A stretch of DNA of 40,876 nt from Butyrivibrio sp. (GTDB taxonomy: Bacteria; Bacillota; Clostridia; Lachnospirales; Lachnospiraceae). Numbering within the stretch: position 1 is the first letter of the stretch; every line of letters starts with the position of its first letter. The translations under genes were made by a program, and so were the position numbers. The DNA is taken from the NCBI GenBank assembly GCA_024690485.1, contig JAILPB010000030.1, forward strand, positions 1 to 40,876, in the 5' to 3' direction. The notes under the pieces were generated by a model. The model saw only the letters and a program-made list of their open reading frames with translations, had not been told where the DNA came from and made no database searches. Below are positions 1-8,698 of this stretch, piece after piece.

Positions 1-1043
1 GGATTTATTGTTGCTGCGCGCCTTCTGTGCTCATCCTCAATTGCAGCGTAGTGTTTTGCAGTGGTGTTAATATCCTTATGGCCTAATACGTCTGCAACAA
101 GCCTGATATCGCCTGTTTCCTTGTATAACGCCGTGCCATAGGTGCTTCTCATCTTATGGGGCGTTAATTTTTTGCCGGGAACAGCCATCTGAGTGTATTT
201 TTTTACGAGAATTTCCACGGATCTGACCGTAATACGACGCTTTCTAAGGGATAAAAACAAGGCTTTTTCATTGTCGTTACCAAGAAGGGTTGGGCGCTCG
301 TACTGCATATATTCCTTGATTGCAGAGGCAACGGCCCTGTTAAAATACAGAATCTGCGTATTTCCGCCTTTTCGTACTACTGAAAATGAGTTCTCATCAA
401 AATTAAAATCATCAATATCAAGACCAACACACTCAGACACACGGATTCCGGTATTAAGTAGGAGAGTAAAGATAGCAGTATCCCTAAGGCTTGTCTTCTC
501 ACAAAGAGTCTTTTGGCGGTCGGAAACTTTAATATTTGTATTAGTGACCGTATCCATAAGGGTATTTACTTCCTCAGAATTCATCCTGATAATGTCTTTT
601 TTGGGAGATTTTTTCCTTTTTGCTGCACCAAGTGTTGGATTGTTTTTCAGATAATGATGCAGGCACATAAACTCATAAAAGCCACGCACAGCTGACATTC
701 GTCTTGCAATGCCTTTATCCTTATTTATGTGCTTGTTTTCTCCATTATTAAAGGATAAAAACCTCTGAAATTCGTTGATATCCTCGAAAGTAAGCTGATC
801 AAGAATTTCCAAAGGAATATCCTTGATTTTACCATTATCTGGAAGTATAGGATTCTTTTCAGCTAAAAATTTAAAGAATGTGATAAGATCATAAGCATAA
901 GATACCACGGTATTTATCTGTGAAGTCAGTTCCTTATCATCAAGGAAAGATAAACAATAACCGGGGAGTTCATCCTCAAGCTCGTGTAATTTTTCAAGAC
1001 GCTCCAAATGTAAATTACGATTATATTCAGAATCTGCACCCAT
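1..1043 (-). CDS. Tyrosine recombinase/integrase (XerC/D-like), 3' end cut by the window edge
   Basis: Reading leftwards from an ATG at 1041-1043, 347 codons stay open to the window edge, so only the extreme C-terminus is missing. A strong GGAGGG sits 9 nt before the ATG. The N-terminal part (about 25-135) looks like a SAM-like core-binding domain. The catalytic domain shows all expected residues: Arg201 in TGIRVSE, Lys225 in RKGG, His296 and Arg299 in HKMRS, His322 in LGHKD and the nucleophile Tyr332 in HYAAI. This family cuts and rejoins DNA through a 3'-phosphotyrosine. No phage genes, excisionase or att repeats are visible, so it may be a chromosomal XerC/D paralogue rather than part of an element. 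Family assignment is firm; the biological role is not. Confidence 0.9.
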   Translation of the reverse strand, partial: MGADSEYNRNLHLERLEKLHELEDELPGYCLSFLDDKELTSQINTVVSYAYDLITFFKFLAEKNPILPDNGKIKDIPLEILDQLTFEDINEFQRFLSFNNGENKHINKDKGIARRMSAVRGFYEFMCLHHYLKNNPTLGAAKRKKSPKKDIIRMNSEEVNTLMDTVTNTNIKVSDRQKTLCEKTSLRDTAIFTLLLNTGIRVSECVGLDIDDFNFDENSFSVVRKGGNTQILYFNRAVASAIKEYMQYERPTLLGNDNEKALFLSLRKRRITVRSVEILVKKYTQMAVPGKKLTPHKMRSTYGTALYKETGDIRLVADVLGHKDINTTAKHYAAIEDEHRRRAATIN

Positions 1044-1121
1044 AGATTTAATCCCTCCAACAAAAACGAAAAATATACCGCATCCCAGAATCCGTGCGGA
1101 TTTCCTAAACCCATTATATCC

Positions 1122-1130
1122 ATTATACCA
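1122..1130 (-). promoter_or_regulatory. Candidate extended -10 promoter of the recombinase
   Basis: On the minus strand the sequence TGGTATAAT is a full TATAAT box with an extended -10 TG, about 80 nt before the recombinase ATG. A second TATAAT (1113-1118) follows directly. No convincing -35 was found, which is usual for extended -10 promoters. Confidence 0.5.
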
Positions 1131-1286
1131 CAGTATTCTATTTCGATAAAGAAGGATTTACCGAAATGATACCTTATTCTCTTCCGAGTCCATTTTACTG
1201 AATGATTACTATAAAATTGTAAGACTTAATGCACATTTTTTATATAAATATAAATAGTGACCGCTTAGTCTTGCATAGTAAGTTAT

Positions 1287-1327
1287 AGAAAAAGGCAACT
1301 CCATTATATAGGTAGCTGCCTTTTGGT
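1287..1327 (-). terminator. Rho-independent terminator of the CHAP-lectin gene
   Basis: On the minus strand an AAAAGGCA/TGCCTTTT stem, extended by AG/CT after one mismatch, is followed by a U run. It lies about 22 nt after the CHAP gene stop. The segment around it resembles the terminator at 4457-4487, which follows a leftover copy of the same gene end. Confidence 0.75.
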
Positions 1328-1348
1328 TTTTAATATAATGAAATTGTG

Positions 1349-3268
1349 TTACTTAACTTTCTTACTCTTAGGTGAGCTCCAGTTTGAATAAACCTTCTCA
1401 GAGCCATCCTTCTTATAAACGCGAACTCTTACGAAATATTTCTTCTTTGGAGTAAGCTTTCCAATCTTCTTAGAAGCTTTGTTTTTGCCTACGTTTACAG
1501 TCTTAACATTTTCTTTGAAAGCCTTATCTGTACTGTACTGAATCTCAATTCCGGCGATCTGCTTCTGCTGCTTCTTTGTAAGCTTCTTCCAGGATACAGT
1601 AATACTCTTCTTTCCTGAGGCAAGTTTTATAGATTTAGCATTCTTAAGGCTTGAATCAATCCTTTCTGCCTTACTATCTGTAGCATTTACAGAGGTCTGC
1701 TCCTCAGTGACCTTTGAATCTGCGTTTTCACCTGCAGGATTTTTAGGATCATCTTCTGCCGGGTTATCAGGATTTGAAGGATTAGTATTTATTACCGGAA
1801 TAAGCTTAAAATTCTCTGCTGAAGAATTAGCCCATTTACTAACCTGAATATTATTACCGGAGACGCTAAGGTAAGCTCCTTTCCATCTGGAAAGGATTTT
1901 ATATGTGCCGCTTCCTGCGCTTGTAATAACCCATTCCTGGAACCTTCCGTTTGTAGGCGTTTCATCAACATTTGGCCACACGCCTACGTTTGAAGAAGTT
2001 CCGCCCTGCTCGATATCGAGAAGATATCCTGTAGCCTTGTGAATAAGATATAAGGATCCGTCACTTGTCTTTTTTACCGTGAAAATCTGACTGTTGTCAT
2101 TCTTATCATTTTCTAAAACGGCATTAGGATAATCCTTACTTGTATCAATACCAATTATCTTAGAAGCGTTTGCTCCTGATGCGATTTTATAATCGCCTTC
2201 CTTTATACTTCCTGTACTGGTTGAAGGTGTATATGGAACAAAGGCCCACTTCTGGTTGTTTGCATTATTTTGGCTATATAGATACAGATTTGTACCATCT
2301 ACATTACTTGATCCGTATATATCAAGGTAATATCCGTTGAGCTTTGACTGGATAGTAAAATATCCCGTATTATCAACTGCTTTCAAGGACCAAAGCTGCT
2401 GACCAAGCTGATTGTTTCCTGTCTGATAAACCCAATAACCAACATTAGCACCCCGTGTCATCTTGCAGCTTTCAACATCAAGGCACATGTTCTGCTTTGA
2501 ACCCTTATGGAAAATCACATAACATTTCGTAGCAGAATCGTATTTAAGAGTAAATACATCTGTTTCGGTATTTATATTATGGAAAACTTTGGCATTAGGA
2601 TAAACCGCGTTAGTTACATACTCAGAGAGATCATATGTCATACCGGGAACGTCAACGCCGAGATTAGAGTCTATGGCTGAAACTATCTGATAATCGCCAT
2701 CGGGAATAACCTGTCCGTTACCTTGACTTAGACCTGTACCAATTGGATCTTCCTCGACTATAGGAAGGTAAACATATCCCTGAAAACCATTTTTGAATTC
2801 AGAAGGCTTTCTAGTTCTAACTTTAAAAAGATATGCAGGATCATAGCTTGATTCTGAATAAGTGATTGTACCATCATTTCCTATCGCTTCAACAACTGCT
2901 ACGTGGCCGTAAGTGCCATAGTTCCAGCACATGATAGCACCAAGTTTAGGTGATGACCCCTTTGGATAAGTTGATTTTGAATACCATACATTGGCATTTC
3001 CTGTGCCAAGACCGGATGGCCTCTGTTTTAGGATTTCGTAAGCTCTGCCCCATGCATACCAGGTACAATTACCTTTCTTTCCAAAGGAATCATACGGGTT
3101 GTATGTGTTTTTGCTTCCGTAATAGGTTGAATAATCTGTTGGAGCACTTGTTCTTGGTGAAAATGCAAGAACATCAAAAGAAAAAATAAATAAAGAAAAA
3201 ACAATACAACAAATTAGGCCGGATATAGTACAGATCAGCCTTTTCCACTGACAATAAACACTTTTCAT
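1349..3268 (-). CDS. Secreted CHAP-domain amidase with two ricin-type lectin domains and an Fn3-like tail
   Basis: The ATG at 3266-3268 has an AAGGGG ribosome site just upstream; an in-frame TTG five codons earlier has none. The product is 639 residues. A signal peptide with a hydrophobic core (about 10-35) shows export. A CHAP domain follows, with the catalytic Cys in GNCTWYAW and His in YGHVAVVEAI; CHAP enzymes cleave peptidoglycan amide bonds. Two ricin B-type beta-trefoil regions come next (about 185-345 and 355-495), with QxW-type motifs such as NQKWAF, suggesting carbohydrate binding. An Asn/Pro/Asp-rich linker leads to an Fn3-like domain (about 560-639) ending in a basic KSKKVK. No LPXTG anchor is seen. 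Likely a secreted wall hydrolase or effector; its target (own wall or competitors) is unknown. Confidence 0.85.
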   Translation of the reverse strand: MKSVYCQWKRLICTISGLICCIVFSLFIFSFDVLAFSPRTSAPTDYSTYYGSKNTYNPYDSFGKKGNCTWYAWGRAYEILKQRPSGLGTGNANVWYSKSTYPKGSSPKLGAIMCWNYGTYGHVAVVEAIGNDGTITYSESSYDPAYLFKVRTRKPSEFKNGFQGYVYLPIVEEDPIGTGLSQGNGQVIPDGDYQIVSAIDSNLGVDVPGMTYDLSEYVTNAVYPNAKVFHNINTETDVFTLKYDSATKCYVIFHKGSKQNMCLDVESCKMTRGANVGYWVYQTGNNQLGQQLWSLKAVDNTGYFTIQSKLNGYYLDIYGSSNVDGTNLYLYSQNNANNQKWAFVPYTPSTSTGSIKEGDYKIASGANASKIIGIDTSKDYPNAVLENDKNDNSQIFTVKKTSDGSLYLIHKATGYLLDIEQGGTSSNVGVWPNVDETPTNGRFQEWVITSAGSGTYKILSRWKGAYLSVSGNNIQVSKWANSSAENFKLIPVINTNPSNPDNPAEDDPKNPAGENADSKVTEEQTSVNATDSKAERIDSSLKNAKSIKLASGKKSITVSWKKLTKKQQKQIAGIEIQYSTDKAFKENVKTVNVGKNKASKKIGKLTPKKKYFVRVRVYKKDGSEKVYSNWSSPKSKKVK

Positions 3269-3339
3269 ATTTACCCCTTTCAAGAACTTAATCTACATAT
3301 ACAACAATCCACCTTATATTTTATATTCAATAAGGCAAC

Positions 3340-3383
3340 AAAAAAGTACGGAAAATGCACTACTTCGTGCATAATCCGTACTT
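3340..3383 (-). terminator. Strong hairpin plus U run upstream of the CHAP gene
   Basis: A 9-bp arm (AAGTACGGA) and an inner 6-bp arm (ATGCAC) pair with their complements around a 6-nt loop, separated by a 2x2 internal loop. On the minus strand the stem is followed by six Ts, the form of an intrinsic terminator. It stands about 75 nt before the CHAP ATG, so it could be a leader attenuator or a stop for antisense transcription from the lipoprotein side. Confidence 0.6.
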
Positions 3384-3448
3384 GACAGGAATAGCTTAGT
3401 GTGAATTTTAGATTTCACAGAATGTTTGCATTATTGCGTTTGTCCTTA

Positions 3449-3457
3449 TGCTACAAT
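3449..3457 (+). promoter_or_regulatory. Candidate extended -10 promoter of the lipoprotein gene
   Basis: TGCTACAAT is an extended -10 element close to consensus, about 35 nt before the ATG at 3492. The -35 region is poor. Confidence 0.5.
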
Positions 3458-3491
3458 ATGCGGGTTGAGGGAAAACATAAGGAGGTAAACT

Positions 3492-4442
3492 ATGAAAAAA
3501 ATTATAGCTACAAGTTTAATATGTGCGCTTGCAATTTCAGCCGCAGGCTGCGGAGATAAGAAAATCGAGACCGCCTCTTTGACAGAGCCTATCCCGGAGC
3601 AGTCTGAAGCGGAAAGCACATCAGAAAATGCAGAACCTACGCAGGAAGAAACTGCTGAAGTTACGTCAGATTTATATGAGGCTTTTAAGCAAGGTACAGC
3701 TTCTGTTAAGTACAGAGGAACCGGTGACAGATCAGGATATATTGAGCTATCTTCTATCCTGGAGGTTGATAAGGCTTATACTCTTGATGAGATTATTGAA
3801 GCTTGCAAGACAATAGGCGTATATAACGAAGATGGTAATCCCAATATCACCTACAGAAGTATTGATTGCGGTCAGGATGGAGTTCCGGAGCTTCTTGTGA
3901 ACATTGAATTCGGGGCAGCTACTAACCTTACCATGATTATAAAAGAGATAAATAATGAGCTTGTTATGTGTTTTGATCAGGACGGCGGCGAAAGATTTTA
4001 TGTCGAAGTAAGTGATAACGGCGTTATCGAAGCCGGTGGAGCCAGTGGAGCCAACGTTCATGATATGGATTATGCATTCGTTGACGGAAACGGAGATTAT
4101 ATCTTTTACTATGGAGTTACTGAAACTCTAGCACCTTACGATGACTACTATGCTTACAAAAACGGTGAGGACTACGTTACAATCCCTGTTGAAGGTCTTG
4201 ATGCAGACCACATCGGCATAAGAGACTACTACTTCGAGGCTGATTTTACAGAACGAAATCATATGTTCAACTATTATATGATTGATGACAACTACGAAGA
4301 TATCACAACTGACGCAGATTATGATGACTCCAACCTTTTGAAGCAGCGTTTTAACGAGGCAGGAATAAACACATATACTAAGGCAGAGATGGACCAGATG
4401 ATTAGCGATAGAGCTACTGAGATCGGATATCCCGAAAAATAA
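3492..4442 (+). CDS. Putative lipoprotein of unknown function
   Basis: The 316-residue product has a good AAGGAGG ribosome site 6 nt before the ATG. It begins with a lipoprotein signal peptide whose lipobox (SAAG|C) places the lipidated cysteine at residue 20. A Glu/Ser/Thr-rich linker reaches to about residue 60. The rest is an acidic globular domain rich in Asp and Tyr, with many short Asp-containing turns. No family was recognised and no catalytic motif is evident. It is transcribed divergently from the CHAP gene, between two minus-strand genes, so it is probably monocistronic. It is likely anchored to the outer face of the membrane. Similar acidic lipoproteins are common in Butyrivibrio-like genomes, but no function is assigned here. 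Confidence 0.8.
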   Translation: MKKIIATSLICALAISAAGCGDKKIETASLTEPIPEQSEAESTSENAEPTQEETAEVTSDLYEAFKQGTASVKYRGTGDRSGYIELSSILEVDKAYTLDEIIEACKTIGVYNEDGNPNITYRSIDCGQDGVPELLVNIEFGAATNLTMIIKEINNELVMCFDQDGGERFYVEVSDNGVIEAGGASGANVHDMDYAFVDGNGDYIFYYGVTETLAPYDDYYAYKNGEDYVTIPVEGLDADHIGIRDYYFEADFTERNHMFNYYMIDDNYEDITTDADYDDSNLLKQRFNEAGINTYTKAEMDQMISDRATEIGYPEK

Positions 4443-4456
4443 GAGAGATAATTAAA

Positions 4457-4487
4457 GAGGCAGATACTTAATATAGGTATCTGCCTC
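4457..4487. terminator. Bidirectional terminator-like hairpin
   Basis: An 11-bp perfect stem (GAGGCAGATAC and its complement) with a 9-nt loop follows the lipoprotein stop. T tracts are short on both sides. It also lies just past the gene remnant at 4499, and its right side resembles the CHAP terminator at 1287-1327, so it probably came with that remnant and now serves the lipoprotein. Confidence 0.65.
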
Positions 4488-4498
4488 AATAGTTTTAT

Positions 4499-4561
4499 TT
4501 ACTTAACTTTCTTACCCTTAGGCGAGCTCCAACTTGAAAAAACTTGATTTATACTATTCTT
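4499..4561 (-). pseudogene. Remnant of the 3' end of an Fn3-tail surface protein gene
   Basis: Reading on the minus strand, the codons before the TAA at 4499-4501 give VFSSWSSPKGKKVK. This matches the end of the CHAP-lectin protein (VYSNWSSPKSKKVK). Over 45 nt, 40 are identical to 1349-1393. Homology stops near 4545 and the stop codon of the chemoreceptor gene lies at 4570-4572, so no room is left for the rest of the gene. Read directly; the interpretation as a leftover from duplication or recombination is inference. Confidence 0.7.
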
Positions 4562-4569
4562 TTCTCTTG

Positions 4570-6621
4570 TTACTTGATTGTAAACTGCTCTAAGTTGTCG
4601 TTAATTGTATCAACTGCGTCAGATACTGAGGATGCTGCATTTGCAACAAGCTCTGAGGAGGATGCAACTCCCTTGGCAGCCTCTGTTACTCTGTCTACGT
4701 TATCTGCAATCTCCTGAGTCGAAGCGGACTGTTCTTCAGATACGGATGCCATGTTTGTTGCTACATCGTTAACCTTCTGCATCTGTTCAGCCATCTCAGT
4801 AAGAGTTACATTAGCTTCTGAAAGCTCTTCTGTGATTTCCATGAACGTAGCTGCTGCAGTATTAACAGTTTCAGCACTTGTATTTATAAGTTCTGTATTT
4901 GACTCTGACTTCTCAGAAAGCATATGAACCTTCTGGGACATATCCTTGATGATCTCACCAATCTGATTGGTGGCATCAGCTGAGTTCTGAGCCAGGGTTC
5001 CGATCTCAGCAGCAACTACTGCAAATCCCTTACCCATTTCTCCTGCTCTTGCCGCCTCAATAGAAGCGTTGAGTGACAGAAGGTTTGTCTGAGAAGATAT
5101 GGAATTGATGAGGTCGATAATCTGTGTGATCTTTTCAGCAGCTTCATCAACATTAGTAACGGCTTCTGCCATATCCTTCATGGATTCAACGATATCGCTC
5201 ATGCCGTTTGCTACAGTTGTCATATCATGCTGACCGCTGTCTGCCTTCTTAACCAGGTCATTCATGGACTCTTCAATCTGGTGCTCCTGTTCAGTTACAT
5301 TAGCAACTGTCTGAGCAAGTACGGTTGCATTTTCTGCAACTTCCGATACAGCTTTTGCCATATTTTCAATATTGTCTTTTATCTGGCTCATGCTGCTGGA
5401 CTGATCCATAGCTGCAGCTTCCAGATCTTCAGCTGTAGACTTGGAGGTCTGTGCATCTCCGTGAAGTCTTCCGGATACGTCCTTAATTTCAGTAAGCGAA
5501 TCCCTCATTCCGTTAATGAAATCACCCATGGCTTTATTCATGTAGGCAATTTCATCGTCACCAGTTGCAGTGATATCAACCGTGAAATCACCGCCGGAAA
5601 TCTTTTGTATATTATCAGTAAGTGTAGTAACAGGCTTTTTGATCATCTTTTTAAGTGATCTTGTGATAATAAGAATTACAAGACCAACAGAAACGATCGT
5701 AACAATAATAAGCATTCCGATAAGATTTTGCAGTGTTGCAAGAACCTCTGATTGTCTTGCATATACTACTACTCTCCAGTCAGTTCCGCTAACTGCAGAA
5801 GATACGGCATAATATTTAGCGCCATCAGCATTTAATGGTGTTACATTTCCTGTTTCAAGTTCTGCTGAACCTTCAGTAGCAGCAAATTCTCCAAGAGCTT
5901 TTACCAGACTATTATCAATATCTGCATAATTCTGACCACATAGAGTCTCATCATCCCTATAGGTAAGTATCTGACCTTTTCCTGTGACCATCATAGCTGC
6001 GCCGGTATCGTAGATTCTGATCTCATTCAAAATTTTCTGAGAACCTGCGAGCATAAGATCTGCTGCAAAGCATCCTTCTCTGCCATCTTTCATGTGAACA
6101 TGGCGGATTACAGTAGCACATAGATCATTGGTTACAGAATCAAAATAGGGCTCATCATAATAATAGAACCATGAATTTGTATAACCAATAGCTTGTTTAT
6201 ACCATTCATGTTCAAGAATATTATCCATTGTAAAATCAGGTGAACTTGGATAAAGGAATGTCTCATCATTTAAAGTAAGATATGCTCCTGTAGGGATCAT
6301 TTCATATCTTCCAACTGTACCTTTAAGATATTCCATGATCTCATCGTTACTTGAATAACTATTTTGCTCCACTGCATCTGCCACACCGTTAAGATATGTA
6401 AAAGTGGAATTAAGATCTCTGTTAACTTTTGCAGCGCTGGCTTCTACCTGATTGGTAAGAGATGTATCTATCAGATCTTTTACCATATTGAAACCAAATC
6501 CAAGTACCAAAAATTCTGATACAAGAATACTTAAGATAAGCAGTGTCACAAACATAATTGTTAGTTTTACGCTTATTTGTTTTTTTGCAACTGATCCATT
6601 ATTTGCGCTTTTTTTACTCAT
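4570..6621 (-). CDS. Methyl-accepting chemotaxis protein with dCache sensor
   Basis: The start at 6619-6621 ([10 protein letters not shown]) is preferred because GAGGGA lies 9 nt upstream; an in-frame ATG at 6667-6669 has no ribosome site. The 683-residue receptor has TM1 (about 22-44), a periplasmic-type dCache_1 sensor (about 45-290, with HEWYKQA and [10 protein letters not shown] segments), TM2 (297-320), HAMP (321-375) and a coiled-coil signalling domain whose tip carries the conserved [18 protein letters not shown] (511-528). It signals to CheA/CheW at the membrane; the ligand is unknown. No C-terminal CheR-binding pentapeptide is seen. The downstream chemoreceptor at 6711 ends 89 nt before this start, so the two may be co-transcribed. 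Confidence 0.95.
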   Translation of the reverse strand: MSKKSANNGSVAKKQISVKLTIMFVTLLILSILVSEFLVLGFGFNMVKDLIDTSLTNQVEASAAKVNRDLNSTFTYLNGVADAVEQNSYSSNDEIMEYLKGTVGRYEMIPTGAYLTLNDETFLYPSSPDFTMDNILEHEWYKQAIGYTNSWFYYYDEPYFDSVTNDLCATVIRHVHMKDGREGCFAADLMLAGSQKILNEIRIYDTGAAMMVTGKGQILTYRDDETLCGQNYADIDNSLVKALGEFAATEGSAELETGNVTPLNADGAKYYAVSSAVSGTDWRVVVYARQSEVLATLQNLIGMLIIVTIVSVGLVILIITRSLKKMIKKPVTTLTDNIQKISGGDFTVDITATGDDEIAYMNKAMGDFINGMRDSLTEIKDVSGRLHGDAQTSKSTAEDLEAAAMDQSSSMSQIKDNIENMAKAVSEVAENATVLAQTVANVTEQEHQIEESMNDLVKKADSGQHDMTTVANGMSDIVESMKDMAEAVTNVDEAAEKITQIIDLINSISSQTNLLSLNASIEAARAGEMGKGFAVVAAEIGTLAQNSADATNQIGEIIKDMSQKVHMLSEKSESNTELINTSAETVNTAAATFMEITEELSEANVTLTEMAEQMQKVNDVATNMASVSEEQSASTQEIADNVDRVTEAAKGVASSSELVANAASSVSDAVDTINDNLEQFTIK
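5039..5094. repeat. Direct repeat copy 1 in chemoreceptor signalling domain
   Basis: 52 of 56 nt match 7183-7238, including a run of 32 identical bases at the left end. It encodes the conserved hairpin tip of the signalling domain. Both copies have the same orientation, 2.1 kb apart. Confidence 0.85.
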
Positions 6622-6710
6622 ACTGCCTGTTCCCTCACAAGAATAAAACTTACATTTGTTACTTATCATAAATCCAAAATCGCTAAATAATATTGGATAT
6701 ACAATACTTA

Positions 6711-8453
6711 TTATTCCTCATCCTTAAAGTAGTTAATTGTCTCAGTAAGATCTGAAGCAAGGTTCTGCAACTGATCTGCTGATTTGCTGATTAATTCAAA
6801 AGTAGCATTAAGCTCCTGCATAGAAGCATTTGTTTCCTCTGTGCTTGCTGCATTTTCCTGAGAAATTGCTGACAGATCAGAAATGATTTCAACAAGTTCA
6901 TCCTTGGCTGATGAAAGCTGTGTTGCAAGCTTGGCGATATTATCAGCACTTTCAGAAACATTTCTTACGTTATCAGACATTGTCTGCATGTTATCTTTTG
7001 TTGCATCAAGCTGTACAGACTGCTGGCCAAAGCTGGTATTAAGTTTTTCCATAACATGAACAGAAGCTTCTGCATCGGAAAGGAGCTGGTCAACAATCTT
7101 CTGAATCTCTTCTGCGCTCTTACTTGACTCTTCTGCAAGAGATCCGATTTCTGTAGCAACAACCGCAAATCCTTTTCCTGCTTCTCCTGCTCTTGCCGCC
7201 TCAATAGAAGCGTTCAGCGACAACAGGTTTGTCTGAGATGCGATATTGGTGATCGCTTCTGAGAAGGATGCAATGGATTTTGCTGATTCATTGGTAGATT
7301 CAATGGTCTGACCAATATCATGTACTGATTCCTGCACTTCCTTACTTGAGGAAATAAGGCTATCAAGTGCGTTCATCGCCTGGTCGCAGGCACCCTTCAT
7401 TTCGGATGCATAACCGTCAAGCTGTTCAACGTTATTTGTAATATTCTCGATTTCCATTCCTATGTTCTGAGTATTGTTTGCGGCATTTTCAATGCTCTCA
7501 GCCTGGGAAAGTGCGCCCTTTGAAATTTCATCTACAGCTGTACTAACCTGCTCTGATGCATCTGAAGCTGAAGCTGCTGATGTTGATAGCTCGCTACCTT
7601 CCTTCTTAAGTTCTTTGGACATCTTTGTGGTTGTCCTGATAATGCTTCCAAGTTTATCGCTAAGGGATTTAGCGCCATCTGCAAGTGTTCCAAGTTCGTC
7701 CTGACGTCTTATTGCACTATCCTCAATCTTAAGGCTGATATTACCTTGAGATAGTTTATCAAGTTCGCTGGCAATACCGTTCATGATCTTGGACACCCTG
7801 TTTGCCAGATAGAAACCAAGAAGAGTGATAATAACAACCATCACAATTGTAATTATTGACAGCAGTAAAATGATATTGGTAATAGCAGAAGTAACGTCTT
7901 CACTTTCTCTTCCTGCGAAAACAAGACCTATAATTGAGCCATCTGTATTTTTAACCGGGACATAGTATCCCATATATTTTTTTCCTTCGATATTAAGGTT
8001 GGATGCGTAATAATCTTCTCCGCCCTTTAAGCAGGCACTTATAACTGCTTCCGAAGCTTTTGTTCCAACAAGTCTGCCACTGTTATCTGATTTCATAAGA
8101 GTGGTAATAATTCGTGTGTCACCAAAGAATAAAGTATAATCAACATTTGTCTGGGCATGAAGTTCGTCCATCAGACTCTCGTATTCTTCAAATACAGGTT
8201 CCTCGCCCTTATACAATGTCTCATCAACATAAGACCAATCCCCATCCCAGGTACTGTCCAGCTGACTGTTAAGATGCTCTGCAGTAGCTTTCAGCTCCTC
8301 TTTGATGAGATTCTTATAAGTCCTGTTAATCTCAAAACCACTTATGATGTTAAGAATGAGGCCAACGGCAAATACTGCTATTATCGCAATAAGGATAATA
8401 TTAACAATGAGTTTCTTCTTTCTTGATACTGGTGCTGATTTTTCAGATGACAT
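6711..8453 (-). CDS. Methyl-accepting chemotaxis protein with single Cache sensor
   Basis: This 580-residue receptor starts at an ATG with AGGGGGA 5 nt upstream. TM1 is about 14-37, followed by a compact sensor of about 150 residues (40-187) that resembles an sCache_3-type domain ([32 protein letters not shown]). TM2 is about 191-215, then HAMP and the signalling domain with [20 protein letters not shown] at the tip. The sensor differs from those of the other two receptors here, so the ligands should differ. It is divergent from the sodium symporter at 8699, across an AT-rich 245-bp region. Sensor type is by pattern recognition only; the receptor family is certain. Confidence 0.95.
   Translation of the reverse strand: MSSEKSAPVSRKKKLIVNIILIAIIAVFAVGLILNIISGFEINRTYKNLIKEELKATAEHLNSQLDSTWDGDWSYVDETLYKGEEPVFEEYESLMDELHAQTNVDYTLFFGDTRIITTLMKSDNSGRLVGTKASEAVISACLKGGEDYYASNLNIEGKKYMGYYVPVKNTDGSIIGLVFAGRESEDVTSAITNIILLLSIITIVMVVIITLLGFYLANRVSKIMNGIASELDKLSQGNISLKIEDSAIRRQDELGTLADGAKSLSDKLGSIIRTTTKMSKELKKEGSELSTSAASASDASEQVSTAVDEISKGALSQAESIENAANNTQNIGMEIENITNNVEQLDGYASEMKGACDQAMNALDSLISSSKEVQESVHDIGQTIESTNESAKSIASFSEAITNIASQTNLLSLNASIEAARAGEAGKGFAVVATEIGSLAEESSKSAEEIQKIVDQLLSDAEASVHVMEKLNTSFGQQSVQLDATKDNMQTMSDNVRNVSESADNIAKLATQLSSAKDELVEIISDLSAISQENAASTEETNASMQELNATFELISKSADQLQNLASDLTETINYFKDEE
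7183..7238. repeat. Direct repeat copy 2 in chemoreceptor signalling domain
   Basis: Second copy of the 56-nt segment described at 5039-5094 (four mismatches). It reflects strong conservation of the receptor tip and is a possible site for recombination between the neighbouring receptor genes. Confidence 0.85.
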
Positions 8454-8620
8454 ATTATTATCCCCCTAGTGTCTGTGAAAACCATGTAACCAAGTACTAA
8501 AAAACGTGAAAAAGCGGTCACTTTCTCATACTAATTTATATAAATATATTAGCATTATTTCGTATACCGATTTATAAAATTTTTATTGTATTAATCTAAA
8601 AGCAAAATAACAAATATATG

Positions 8621-8649
8621 TTTTCTCTTTCACTTAAAAGTGATATTAT
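8621..8649 (+). promoter_or_regulatory. Candidate promoter with palindromic operator for the symporter
   Basis: TATTAT (8644-8649) is a plausible -10, with a weak TTTTCT -35 seventeen bases upstream. Between them lies the inverted repeat TCACTT-AA-AAGTGA (8630-8643), well placed to be an operator. Inferred by eye. Confidence 0.35.
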
Positions 8650-8698
8650 GTTAAAGCATTAAAAAATTAATTGATATATTTTAACATTGGAGGTTGTT

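Larger units (their letters stand above)
1044..1348. other. Intergenic region between recombinase and CHAP gene
   Basis: This AT-rich stretch of about 300 bp holds the recombinase ribosome binding site and candidate promoter at its left end and the terminator of the CHAP gene at its right end. Nothing else coding or structured was recognised between about 1135 and 1285. Confidence 0.6.

Noticed and set aside
193-695. Plus-strand open frames in the first 700 bases
   Set aside because: They are antisense to the tyrosine recombinase, which has all catalytic motifs on the minus strand, and they show no ribosome site or recognisable protein features.
3492-4442. Calcium-binding (EF-hand or dockerin-like) function for the acidic lipoprotein
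   Set aside because: The Asp-rich stretches do not follow the DxDxDG loop spacing, so no such domain can be claimed.
1256-8522. Shared 11-base word AGTGACCGCTT at 1256-1266 (plus) and 8512-8522 (minus)
   Set aside because: In a window of this size many 11-base words recur by chance, and the contexts differ, so it is not evidence of a common regulator site.
8454-8698. Possible sigma-28 type promoter for the chemoreceptor at 6711-8453
   Set aside because: A TAAA and a CCG-containing segment are present at about the right distance, but the match to GCCGATAT is too poor to support.
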